From Photobacterium phosphoreum (GTDB lineage Bacteria > Pseudomonadota > Gammaproteobacteria > Enterobacterales > Vibrionaceae): a stretch of DNA of 43,929 nt. Below, in pieces: positions 24,098-32,550 of this stretch. Made by a program: the position numbers and the translations under genes. Position 1 is the first letter of the stretch, and the number at the start of each line of letters is the position of its first letter. The DNA is taken from the NCBI RefSeq assembly GCF_002954725.1, contig NZ_MSCQ01000002.1, forward strand, positions 983,900-1,027,828, read 5' to 3'. Under the pieces are notes generated by a model, which had not been told where the DNA came from, did not search any database, and saw nothing but the letters and a program-made list of their open reading frames with translations.

Positions 24098-26563
24098 TTA
24101 AAATGTCGCCTGCAGCGCTTGTTTCTTATCACCTGTCATCACAAACCGTAATTCACCACCAGCTTTAATATCGCTGTGTTTAAAGGTTAAGTTAGCACCT
24201 AACTCTTGACCATTGATGGTGACTGACTGCACGTATTTATTCACTGGGCTATTATTATCAGCCACAATAGTAAATTCACCGCCTTTGACATCAATGGCGA
24301 CTTTATCAAACAATGGACGTCCAATTGAATAAGTAGGATCGGCTGGCGTGACTTGATAAAAACCCAATGCACTCATGATGTACCATGCAGACATTTGACC
24401 GACATCTTCATTACCAATCAAACCTGTTGGCGCGGTGGTATAGAACTGGTTCATGATTTGATCTAAATATTCTTGTGCTTTCCATGGCTCATCGGTCAAA
24501 TTGTACAAGTATGGAATATGGTGTGATGGCTCATTACCATGCATATATTGACCAATATAGCCGGTTAAATCAGGTAATTCCTCACCGGTATTTGAAGAGC
24601 GGGCGGTAAATAATTCATCTAAATCTTCACGGAATGATTTCTCTGGTGTCATATCCGGTTTATTTTGCGCAACATCAGCGGCATAAATTTCTTGTTTTAG
24701 ACGCTCAAAATCGTGCATTGGTTGGAACTTCCACTGCCATGCATTGCCTTCAGTAAAGGCAAATTCATCCACAAAATACGGGTCAAATGGCAATAATGGG
24801 CATTGTTCCATCACTTTAATCTTGCCGTCCGTTTGTACCACTTCAACCATCGTACATTCATTTTGGCGCGACTCATCAATAGGCTGATTAAACTGTGATG
24901 CAGGTTTATTCGGACTAACACTTAATGGATGGTTTTTAGGGCGTAAAAATGCCGTTTCTTTATCCCAGTGATGCAACCAATTATCGGCACGTTTAATAAA
25001 TTCATCTTGCAGTTGCACATCTCCAGCCATACGCGCAATTTCTGATACCGCCCAATCGCCATAAGCAAACTCTAAGGTATAAGAAGCTGAATTCCAGTAG
25101 CCATGATGAACATATTCATTTTGTTCATAAACCTTCACTTGCACCACGTTTGCGGCACCAATGTTTTGATCTTCGGTCCAATCAGGGAACTGACTTTTCT
25201 CTTGGTAACGCGCGGTAAATTCAGCCGCTTCTAACGCATCTTGAGCATCAACCTTTAAATCTTTTGCCATTGCATCAGCAATAATAGAAATGGCAGGGAA
25301 ACCAATCATAGTACCCGTATAATGCCCTTGCAGTTCCCACTTAGGTAAAATACCACCATCTTTATATTTACGAATTAAATCATTGGCATATTCTGTTGCG
25401 CGTTGCGGATTAATAATGGTTTGGAGTGGATGGAAAGCGCGGAAAGTATCCCACATTGAATACACTGAATAGTTAGGTGTATCCCCCGCGTCTTTAATCT
25501 CTTGGGTGCGCATGGCGCGATATTTACCGTCAATATCTTGAAAAATCATTGGCGCGATTGAAGCATGGTACATCGCAGTATAGAAAATCTCCTTTTGATC
25601 TTCTGTGCCACCTTCAACCTCAACCTTGGCTAACTCGTTATGCCATGCTTGCTGAGATTGCGCTAACACACTATCAAAGCCCCATGCAGGTACTTCTGCA
25701 TCAAGGTTTTTCTCTGCGCCTTCAACACCCGTTGGTGATAAACCGACTTTTAATTCTAATGGTTGATCTGTCGGTGCAAATTCTAAATAAGCGATAGTTT
25801 TAACTGCTTCAATATTATCATTGTTTAATGTAACGCCAGTTTCAACACCATCAATTAATGCGGTTGCTTTAACTATTGGTTGATTAAATTTAGCATAGAA
25901 ATAAACATGCTGATTATTCGCCCAACCGTCTGAACTGCGTTGACCACGAATAGTATATTCATCAATAATCTCAATATTACCGACTGTGGTTCGATTACCC
26001 CAACTCTTATTTAACGTGTGATCTAAATCAAATTTAATAAACGGAGTGCTACCTTCTGCAAAGGTGTATTTATGATAGCCAACCCTTGCTGTGGTGGTTA
26101 ATTCAGCTTTAATTTCACCACGATTTAATTCAACGGAATAATAACCCGCTGCTGCAGTTTCATTGGCTTTATCAAAGGTATTGTAAGTAGCATTGGATTT
26201 TTCAGTAAACGGTAAGACTAATATATCACCTAAATCAGTAATACCCGTACCACTTAAATGGGTATGAGAAAACCCATAAACAGGAATATCTTGTTGTTTT
26301 CCATGGTCAAAATAACCTGCTGCCGATCCCCAACCATCCATTTCAGTATCAGGGCTTAGCTGCACCATCCCCGATGGGAACACTGCCCCAGGAAAGGTAT
26401 GACCATCAGCACCCGTACCAATAAAAGGGTTTACATATTGTAAATATACGTCTGAAACTGGATCAATATTATCTTTAGATACTGTAGTATCATCAGAATT
26501 ACAGCCAACTAATCCCATTGCTAGTGCAATAGAAAGTGCTACTGGACTCAGTTTATTTCTCAT
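24098..26563 (-). CDS. GH92 alpha-mannosidase lipoprotein (GH92-1)
   Basis: This 821-residue exo-alpha-mannosidase belongs to the calcium-dependent, inverting GH92 family known for processing high-mannose N-glycans. The start at 26563 gives an AGGT-to-ATG spacing of 8 bases. A lipobox (LVGC, then Asn) predicts an outer-membrane lipoprotein. The family opening 'YVNPFIGTGADGHTFPGA', 'FSHTHLSGTG', 'YSMWDTFRAFHPL' and 'HGNEPSHHIPYLYN' are present. 'FTEGNAWQWK' (acid Glu near 605) and 'GNEDVGQMSAWY' near 718-729 complete the active site. It is transcribed toward the lipoprotein gene. The shared GTCCAGT motif lies about 118 bases upstream, which ties it to the beta-mannosidase and PTS genes. Confidence 0.94.
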   Translation of the reverse strand: MRNKLSPVALSIALAMGLVGCNSDDTTVSKDNIDPVSDVYLQYVNPFIGTGADGHTFPGAVFPSGMVQLSPDTEMDGWGSAAGYFDHGKQQDIPVYGFSHTHLSGTGITDLGDILVLPFTEKSNATYNTFDKANETAAAGYYSVELNRGEIKAELTTTARVGYHKYTFAEGSTPFIKFDLDHTLNKSWGNRTTVGNIEIIDEYTIRGQRSSDGWANNQHVYFYAKFNQPIVKATALIDGVETGVTLNNDNIEAVKTIAYLEFAPTDQPLELKVGLSPTGVEGAEKNLDAEVPAWGFDSVLAQSQQAWHNELAKVEVEGGTEDQKEIFYTAMYHASIAPMIFQDIDGKYRAMRTQEIKDAGDTPNYSVYSMWDTFRAFHPLQTIINPQRATEYANDLIRKYKDGGILPKWELQGHYTGTMIGFPAISIIADAMAKDLKVDAQDALEAAEFTARYQEKSQFPDWTEDQNIGAANVVQVKVYEQNEYVHHGYWNSASYTLEFAYGDWAVSEIARMAGDVQLQDEFIKRADNWLHHWDKETAFLRPKNHPLSVSPNKPASQFNQPIDESRQNECTMVEVVQTDGKIKVMEQCPLLPFDPYFVDEFAFTEGNAWQWKFQPMHDFERLKQEIYAADVAQNKPDMTPEKSFREDLDELFTARSSNTGEELPDLTGYIGQYMHGNEPSHHIPYLYNLTDEPWKAQEYLDQIMNQFYTTAPTGLIGNEDVGQMSAWYIMSALGFYQVTPADPTYSIGRPLFDKVAIDVKGGEFTIVADNNSPVNKYVQSVTINGQELGANLTFKHSDIKAGGELRFVMTGDKKQALQATF

Positions 26564-26676
26564 TATCATCGACCTATATTAATTATTATTCGACAGCGAG
26601 TTATATAAAATCAACTCAATATATTATTGTTCGATAATAAAAATAAACACACAAACTAAGTAGTAGCAAAAAACAA

Positions 26677-26693
26677 CATTTACTGGACTTTTA
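26677..26693 (-). promoter_or_regulatory. Shared GTCCAGT motif, copy 3 (GH92-1)
   Basis: The minus strand reads AAAAGTCCAGTAAATG, 15 of 16 bases identical to the copy before PTS IIC. It is oriented toward the GH92-1 gene, about 118 bases before its start. Confidence 0.6.
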
Positions 26694-26787
26694 TAACTGA
26701 TTACTCTTTTAGTGACATTGCTTCAATCTCATTCTTATTATTTATCCATCCACTAAAAATAATCATGAATTAAATTTTTGCATACGA

Positions 26788-27711
26788 CTAAAGCGTCTCT
26801 TGATTAAACGATGAATGGCTAAGTGGGCTCAAATTAATCTTATTTAATTCCTGTGAACATAACTGATAAAAAGCGTCTGCTTGAGGTGATACTTGTCTGT
26901 CTTTGAAGCGTAATATGCCAATTATTCGCTCAATATTTGGATCGTTTAACGGGATCCACGTCAGTTTCTGATGATTAAATGGAAATGCCAATTTAGGTAA
27001 AGTGGTAATACCGATCCCTAATTCTAAAATTGAAAATAGTGAGGTAATATTTTCAACAGAATACAGTGCATGATCAAATAACACTCGTGCTGGCGTATTC
27101 TCTAATAATTGGCATGTACCATTAATAATAAATGGAAAAGCGCGTAATTGCTGCCATGATAGCCCTTGTGAAAAACAGGCTAAAGGGTGATCGGCAAGAC
27201 AAACCACCCCCAGTGGATCAGATAATAATGGCGTAAAATCAACAGTATTATCATTACGATGAAGACAATGACCCACAGCTAAATCTACCTCTCCCGCTAA
27301 TAATCGTGCTTCAATGCCTATCGCATTATCATCAATTAAAGAGACTTCAACATTTGGATGACTTTCAGTAAAACTAGCCATAACCTGTGGAATTAATTTT
27401 GCGGCCACTGATGGCACACTTGCGATACGTATCTTCCCCCTCTGACCAATGGCTGTCGCCTGCAAATCACTTTCAAGATCTTGATACTGTTTCATAAAAT
27501 GCTGAATTTTAGGTAAACATACTTCACCAAAAGGGGTTAATTTTACTTTATGACCCGCTTCAAACAACCGTTGACCCAGAATTTTATCCAGTTCTTTTAC
27601 TGAGGTAGATAACGCTGCTTGTGAACGATTAGCATGCACTGATGCAGTTCGAAAACCGCCATGCTCAACCACCAGCAAAAAATACTTCAATTGCTGTAAC
27701 TTTATATCCAT
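26788..27711 (-). CDS. LysR-family transcriptional regulator
   Basis: The ATG at 27711 is preferred (307 residues, starting MDIKLQQLKYF), since LysR proteins begin a few residues before the helix-turn-helix. Residues 1-60 form the winged helix with 'GGFRTASVHANRSQAALSTSVKELDKIL'. The remainder is the two-lobed ligand-binding domain ('RIASVPSVAAKLIPQVM', 'GLGVVCLADHPLA'-like strand, 'GIGITTLPKLAF'). It is divergent from the RidA operon, with 162 bases between, the classic LysR arrangement in which the protein controls its neighbour and itself. A T-N11-A dyad lies in the gap. The inducer is probably an intermediate of the operon's pathway. Confidence 0.92.
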   Translation of the reverse strand: MDIKLQQLKYFLLVVEHGGFRTASVHANRSQAALSTSVKELDKILGQRLFEAGHKVKLTPFGEVCLPKIQHFMKQYQDLESDLQATAIGQRGKIRIASVPSVAAKLIPQVMASFTESHPNVEVSLIDDNAIGIEARLLAGEVDLAVGHCLHRNDNTVDFTPLLSDPLGVVCLADHPLACFSQGLSWQQLRAFPFIINGTCQLLENTPARVLFDHALYSVENITSLFSILELGIGITTLPKLAFPFNHQKLTWIPLNDPNIERIIGILRFKDRQVSPQADAFYQLCSQELNKINLSPLSHSSFNQETL

Positions 27712-27765
27712 AGCAACAATCACCCTGCCAATTTATCGGTAAGTAGCATCCTTTAATTCACGGCT

Positions 27766-27782
27766 GATAAAATAAACTTATC
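27766..27782. promoter_or_regulatory. Candidate LysR operator (T-N11-A dyad)
   Basis: GATAA-N7-TTATC is a perfect interrupted palindrome containing T-N11-A. It lies in the divergent promoter region, 55 bases from the LysR start and about 92 bases before the RidA gene. Confidence 0.5.
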
Positions 27783-27873
27783 AAAAGTGAAAAATAAACC
27801 ATTCGATTTATCATTAAATATTCAGCATAATTTAACCAAATAGAAACATTAATGTTACATAAAAAGGTGAATT

Positions 27874-28263
27874 ATGTCTGATAGCTCCATCAAAAAGTCG
27901 ATAAAGACTGACCTTTTTGCCTCTAAAGCACCACTTGAATGGGCTATTGTCAATAATGGAACCTTATACACAGCACAGATCCCTATCGATAGTAGTGGCA
28001 CTGTCGTCAGCGGAGGGATTGAAGCTCAAACTCACCAAGTATTCACGAACTTAATCCATACTCTTGAATGTGCCAACGTAAATTCTGAAGCAGTACTGCA
28101 AGTCCTTATTTATGTCACAGATCGCCGTTATCTCACTGTCGTCAATGCTATTTATGCTGATTATTTTTCGGCACCTTATCCAAACCGTGCCGCTATCGTT
28201 GTCGCAGGTCTTGCTCGTGAAGAAATGCTAGTTGAATTTGTTGTTTATGCTGCGGTCAATTAG
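27874..28263 (+). CDS. RidA/YjgF/YER057c/UK114 family protein
   Basis: RidA proteins hydrolyse reactive enamine and imine intermediates to keto products and ammonia. This 129-residue member keeps the key arginine (Arg105 in 'YPNRAAIVVAGL', the same number as in E. coli RidA) and Glu121 near the end. It is therefore a potentially active deaminase rather than an inactive Rid subfamily. The first 20 residues are an extra hydrophilic extension. AAGG precedes the ATG. It is the first gene of a six-gene operon with an aldehyde dehydrogenase, which suggests that an imine arises in the pathway. Confidence 0.9.
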   Translation: MSDSSIKKSIKTDLFASKAPLEWAIVNNGTLYTAQIPIDSSGTVVSGGIEAQTHQVFTNLIHTLECANVNSEAVLQVLIYVTDRRYLTVVNAIYADYFSAPYPNRAAIVVAGLAREEMLVEFVVYAAVN

Positions 28264-28311
28264 CGCGCCCTCTTTTGCATAATTCCCCCTTTACCAAACA
28301 AGGATAAGTCA

Positions 28312-29781
28312 ATGTCATACTCTAAATATAATCTTCGTTCACAAGCTGAAAATGCGCTGTATATTGATGGCCAGTGGCACAGTGGTACCACAACAATCAA
28401 TAACATTAATCCCTCTGATATTTCTGACAGTATTGGTCATTTTTCTCAAGCAAGCGCGCAACAACTGCAACAAGCCATTGATGCCGCCAAAACTGCTCAA
28501 CCAACATGGGAAAAAACCCCGTTAGAACACAAACAACGCATACTACAAGCCATCGGTGATGAACTGATTGCACGTTGTGATGAATTAGGAACATTACTTT
28601 CGCGTGAGGAAGGAAAACCGTTTGCTGAAGGACGTGGTGAAATCTATCGCGCAGGGCAATTTTTTCAGTACTTTGCTGCCGAGGTACTACGTCAAATGGG
28701 CGATCTTGCCACTTCAACCCGTCCTGGTGTTTCTGTTGAAGTCAGTCGTGAAGCTGTCGGGGTTGTGGCCATTATCTCACCGTGGAATTTCCCGACAGCC
28801 ACTGCCGCATGGAAAATCGCGCCAGCATTGGCATTTGGTAACAGTGTTATTTGGAAGCCTGCTAACCTCACCCCAGCCAGTGCGGTCGCCCTTACTGAAA
28901 TTATTCACCGTCAAGGCCTACCACCCGGTACCTTTAACCTTATTTTAGGTAGCGGTAGTGATATTGGTGACGCTCTTATCCATTCGAATCAAATTAATGC
29001 GGTGAGTTTTACAGGCTCAGTCGATACCGGCCGTAAAGTCGCCACAGCAACCGCACCTAATTTTGTACGTTGCCAACTTGAGATGGGCAGCAAAAATGCG
29101 TTAGTGATCGCCAATGATGCTGACATTGATATCGCTGTCGAAGCCACCATTATGGGATCGTTTTCAGGCACAGGACAAAAGTGTACAGCCTCTTCACGTT
29201 TAGTGGTAATGGACAACATTCATGATGCTTATGTTGAAGCCCTGATCGACCGTATCCATACATTAAAAGTCGGCCATGCGCTTGAAGATGGTGTTTTTAT
29301 GGGCCCGGTTGTTGATGGTAACCAATTAAAATCCAACATGGATTGGGTTGAAAAAGCCCAGCAACAAGGTGCTGAATTAGGTTGCGGTGGTGAACAACTA
29401 ACCCTACCGCATGACGGTTTTTATATGGCACCAACACTGTTCTTAAATACCGATAACCATTGGAATGTTAATCAAGAAGAAGTCTTTGCGCCATTGGCCT
29501 GTGTAATTCGAGTCTCCAATATTGAGCACGCCATAGCCACCGTTAATGATACCCGTTTTGGCTTAACAGGCGGCATTGTTACTCAAAGTTTACGTACCAG
29601 CGCTTTATTTAAACAACAAGTACAAACGGGCTGTGTGATGGTTAACCTTCCCACTGCAGGCACTGATTATCATGTCCCTTTTGGCGGACGCAAGCAATCC
29701 AGTTTTGGTCCTCGCGAGCAAGGTCAATATGCGAAAGAGTTCTACACCATAGTTAAAACGGCTTATCAACGTCCATACTAA
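28312..29781 (+). CDS. NAD(P)-dependent aldehyde dehydrogenase, 2,5-dioxovalerate/KGSADH-like
   Basis: This 489-residue cytosolic ALDH oxidises an aldehyde to an acid. The catalytic set is complete: Asn159 in 'SPWNFP', Lys182 in 'WKPAN', Glu257 in 'LEMGSKN' and nucleophile Cys291 in 'TGQKCTASS'. The GQKCTASSR motif and the C-terminal 'GGRKQSSFGPREQGQYAKEFYT' resemble alpha-ketoglutaric semialdehyde dehydrogenases more than betaine-aldehyde dehydrogenases. That is from memory, and the true substrate is open. It starts 48 bases after RidA, and the next gene follows after 11 bases. The rest of a hydroxyproline or sugar-acid pathway is not present here. Confidence 0.9.
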   Translation: MSYSKYNLRSQAENALYIDGQWHSGTTTINNINPSDISDSIGHFSQASAQQLQQAIDAAKTAQPTWEKTPLEHKQRILQAIGDELIARCDELGTLLSREEGKPFAEGRGEIYRAGQFFQYFAAEVLRQMGDLATSTRPGVSVEVSREAVGVVAIISPWNFPTATAAWKIAPALAFGNSVIWKPANLTPASAVALTEIIHRQGLPPGTFNLILGSGSDIGDALIHSNQINAVSFTGSVDTGRKVATATAPNFVRCQLEMGSKNALVIANDADIDIAVEATIMGSFSGTGQKCTASSRLVVMDNIHDAYVEALIDRIHTLKVGHALEDGVFMGPVVDGNQLKSNMDWVEKAQQQGAELGCGGEQLTLPHDGFYMAPTLFLNTDNHWNVNQEEVFAPLACVIRVSNIEHAIATVNDTRFGLTGGIVTQSLRTSALFKQQVQTGCVMVNLPTAGTDYHVPFGGRKQSSFGPREQGQYAKEFYTIVKTAYQRPY

Positions 29782-29792
29782 GGAATGCTTGT

Positions 29793-30785
29793 ATGTATAA
29801 CGATCATATTATTATTGATGGGTTGCAATATTGCCATTGGGATCGCCCCTATTTTAAGCGCTTACAAGCCAGTGGCATCACAGCGGTACACGCAACCATG
29901 GTTTATCACGAAGATGCACGGCAAACCCTGACCCGATTTGGTGAATGGAATCGATTATTTGAACAACACGCTGATCTCATTATGCCAGTGCGAAGCGTTG
30001 AAGATATTAAAATTGCCAAAGCAACGCATAAAGTGGGGATTTTTTTAGGGGCACAAAACTGTTCCCCGATTGATGATGAGATTGATTTAATTGCAGTCAT
30101 GCGCCAACAAGGGCTGTTGATTATGCAGCTTACTTACAATAATCAAAGTTTGCTTGCGACCGGGTGCTATGAACAAGAAGATAATGGCGTCACTCGGTTT
30201 GGTAAACAAGCAATCGCAGAGATGAATCGCGTTGGCATGATCATCGACATGTCACACAGCGCAGAACGCTCAACCTTAGAAGCAATTGAGCTGTCATCAC
30301 GACCGATTTGTATTAGTCATGCTAATCCCTCATTTGCTCATTCAGCTCGGCGCAACAAATCCAATCAAGTGATTCGCTCACTCGCTCAACGCGATGGCTT
30401 AATTGGCTTTAGTTTATACCCGTTTCATTTACCTAACGGTAGCCAATGTCGTCTTGATGATTTTTGTCGCATGGTCGCAACTACCGCAGAGCTGGTCGGG
30501 GTCAAACACCTTGGTATTGGCAGTGACTTATGCTTAAACCAACCGCAATCAGTCTTAGAATGGATGCGTAATGGGCGCTGGTCAAAAACCATGGATTATG
30601 GTGAAGGCTGTTCTAATAATGCCGGTTGGCCAGCCAATCTTCCTTGGTTCAATGACCAACATGGCATGGAAAACATTTATCAAGGGCTGCTCAAGCATGG
30701 ATTCAATGATACCGAAACCGCACAAATTTTAGGGGGAAATTGGTTCAATTTCTTACAGCAAGGCTTAACTCCTACAACGTCTTAG
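29793..30785 (+). CDS. M19 (membrane dipeptidase)-fold protein with an altered metal site
   Basis: This 330-residue protein is a TIM-barrel amidohydrolase of the renal-dipeptidase family, recognisable from 'NRVGMIIDMSH', 'ICISHANPS', 'ARRNKSNQVI' and 'GIGSDLC'. The beta-site histidines (His155, His176), Arg187 and Asp245 are kept. The other metal ligands are gone: the HxD of 'DGHND' is Leu11-Gln12-Tyr13, the bridging Glu is Gln88 ('GAQNC'), and the LTH histidine is Tyr115. The same loss occurs, from memory, in the Pseudomonas PA5396-like proteins near glycine-betaine catabolism genes. Classical dipeptidase activity is therefore doubtful. It has no signal peptide. Confidence 0.85.
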   Translation: MYNDHIIIDGLQYCHWDRPYFKRLQASGITAVHATMVYHEDARQTLTRFGEWNRLFEQHADLIMPVRSVEDIKIAKATHKVGIFLGAQNCSPIDDEIDLIAVMRQQGLLIMQLTYNNQSLLATGCYEQEDNGVTRFGKQAIAEMNRVGMIIDMSHSAERSTLEAIELSSRPICISHANPSFAHSARRNKSNQVIRSLAQRDGLIGFSLYPFHLPNGSQCRLDDFCRMVATTAELVGVKHLGIGSDLCLNQPQSVLEWMRNGRWSKTMDYGEGCSNNAGWPANLPWFNDQHGMENIYQGLLKHGFNDTETAQILGGNWFNFLQQGLTPTTS

Positions 30786-30915
30786 CAAAGAAATCACACC
30801 ATATATAACGCCGATCACACACAATACTATAACAATAAGCGATCCAATCTATCAGGCGTTTTTTCTGATTTAAGGAAAGAGCGATGGACGACTTTGGCAA
30901 TACGGGAGATAGAGC

Positions 30916-32472
30916 ATGTCAGAAAAAACAAATATGATAAAACCGGATCCAATACCACGAACAGCCATCGAAAAACTGGAATTATTAAACCCAGTAATGT
31001 GGTTTAGTGGTGGTTTTATCGCCCTTTTTATCATGACAGCACTCTATGATAAAGCATTACTGACAACCCTAGTTAATAGCGGCTTTGCTTGGGCAATTAC
31101 ATTCTTCGGCCCTTACTGGCAGATCTTACTGTTACTGACATTCTTAATTGGTATAGCCCTTGCCATCGGTAAAACAGGTGGTGTCGTATTGGGTAATCTG
31201 GCTCAACCTGAAATCGATAGCTTTCGCTGGGTCGCCATTTTGTTGTGTACTTTACTCGCTGGAGGTGGCGTATTTTGGGCAGCTGCAGAGCCGATTGCGC
31301 ATTATATTACGGTTCCGCCCCTTTTCGGCGATCCTGATAACACATGGCAAAGAGCCGTTAATGCCCTTGCGCAATCATTTATGCATTGGGGATTTCTTGC
31401 TTGGGCGATAACAGGCAGTTTAACTTCCATCGTATTAATGCACCTTCACTACGATAAAGGGCTCCCCTTGCAGCCACGAACATTGCTCTACCCCTTACTG
31501 GGTAAGCGAGCACTCACTGGCATGACAGGAACCTTAATTGATGCTTGTTGTATTATCGCTGTTGCAGCCGGAACGATTGGTCCAATAGGCTTTTTAGGGT
31601 TACAAATAGGCTTTGCTTTACATAACTTATTTGATATTCCAAACGGCTTTACAACTCAGTTAATTATTGTGCTACTGGCTATCGTTATTTATACCATTTC
31701 AGCGTTAAGTGGTTTAAACCGTGGTATTCAACTATTAAGCCGCTGGAATGTAATCCTCGCCTTAGGGTTAATGACATATATATTAATTGTGGGGCCGACA
31801 GGATTCATTATTAATGGTTACCTGCAAGGTGTTGGCACCATGATCGATAAGTTTATCCCCATGGCAACTTATCGTGGTGATGAAACTTGGCTTAGTTCAT
31901 GGACCATCTTTTTCTGGGGCTGGTTTCTTGGTTATGGTCCAATGATGGCGATTTTTATCTCTCGCGTCTCCCGTGGCAGAACCATACGTCAATTAATCTT
32001 GATGCTAAATATCTGCGCGCCACTGATCACCTGTTTTTGGTTCACTATCGTCGGGGGAACGGGTATTGCTTTTGAAATGACCGATCCTGGTTTAATTAGC
32101 AATGCGTTTGCAGGATTTAATTTACCAGGGGCACTACTGGCGATAACACAGCATCTGCCCTTTCCAACGCTTATTTCAATTCTATTTTTAATTCTAACCA
32201 CCATCTTTATTGTAACAACTGGCGATTCCATGACTTATACCATCAGTGTTGTGATCAGTGGCGATACCGAGCCCAACGCGTTTATACGGACGTTTTGGGG
32301 AATAATGATGGGACTCACCGCAATCATTCTAATCTCTTTAGGCTCAGGAGGAATATCTGCTCTCCAGTCTTTTATCGTTATTACTGCGGTACCCGTTTCA
32401 CTGATTTTACTGCCCTCACTGTGGGATGCTCCTCGTCTTGCGGCACAAATGGCAAAACAACAAGGGCTCTAA
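30916..32472 (+). CDS. BCCT family transporter
   Basis: This 518-residue secondary transporter of the betaine/choline/carnitine family has 12 membrane helices. The family core 'IFFWGWFLGYGPMMAIFISRVSRGRT' occupies roughly residues 331-356, and 'FWAAAEPIAHY' occurs at 120-130. In glycine-betaine carriers the TM8 motif is usually YWAWWISWSPF. Here two of its tryptophans are Phe337 and Tyr340, so the ligand is probably not plain betaine. It probably imports the substrate of the LysR operon. The gap to the dipeptidase-like gene is 130 bases without an evident terminator. No osmoregulatory C-terminal extension is present. Confidence 0.92.
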   Translation: MSEKTNMIKPDPIPRTAIEKLELLNPVMWFSGGFIALFIMTALYDKALLTTLVNSGFAWAITFFGPYWQILLLLTFLIGIALAIGKTGGVVLGNLAQPEIDSFRWVAILLCTLLAGGGVFWAAAEPIAHYITVPPLFGDPDNTWQRAVNALAQSFMHWGFLAWAITGSLTSIVLMHLHYDKGLPLQPRTLLYPLLGKRALTGMTGTLIDACCIIAVAAGTIGPIGFLGLQIGFALHNLFDIPNGFTTQLIIVLLAIVIYTISALSGLNRGIQLLSRWNVILALGLMTYILIVGPTGFIINGYLQGVGTMIDKFIPMATYRGDETWLSSWTIFFWGWFLGYGPMMAIFISRVSRGRTIRQLILMLNICAPLITCFWFTIVGGTGIAFEMTDPGLISNAFAGFNLPGALLAITQHLPFPTLISILFLILTTIFIVTTGDSMTYTISVVISGDTEPNAFIRTFWGIMMGLTAIILISLGSGGISALQSFIVITAVPVSLILLPSLWDAPRLAAQMAKQQGL

Positions 32473-32504
32473 CCTTCAATCGTTCATAACATAACAGGTC
32501 ATCA

Positions 32505-32536
32505 AGCCTAAATAACAATAAGCCTAAATAACAATA
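32505..32536 (+). repeat. Perfect 16-bp tandem duplication before the 565-aa protein gene
   Basis: AGCCTAAATAACAATA occurs twice in a row immediately upstream of the AAGGGTGA ribosome-binding site. Confidence 0.95.
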
Positions 32537-32550
32537 AAAGGGTGAACAAC

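Noticed and set aside
28312..29781. Calling the aldehyde dehydrogenase a betaine-aldehyde dehydrogenase because of the BCCT neighbour
   Set aside because: Its active-site and C-terminal motifs are closer to alpha-ketoglutaric semialdehyde dehydrogenases, and no choline dehydrogenase or BetI is present.
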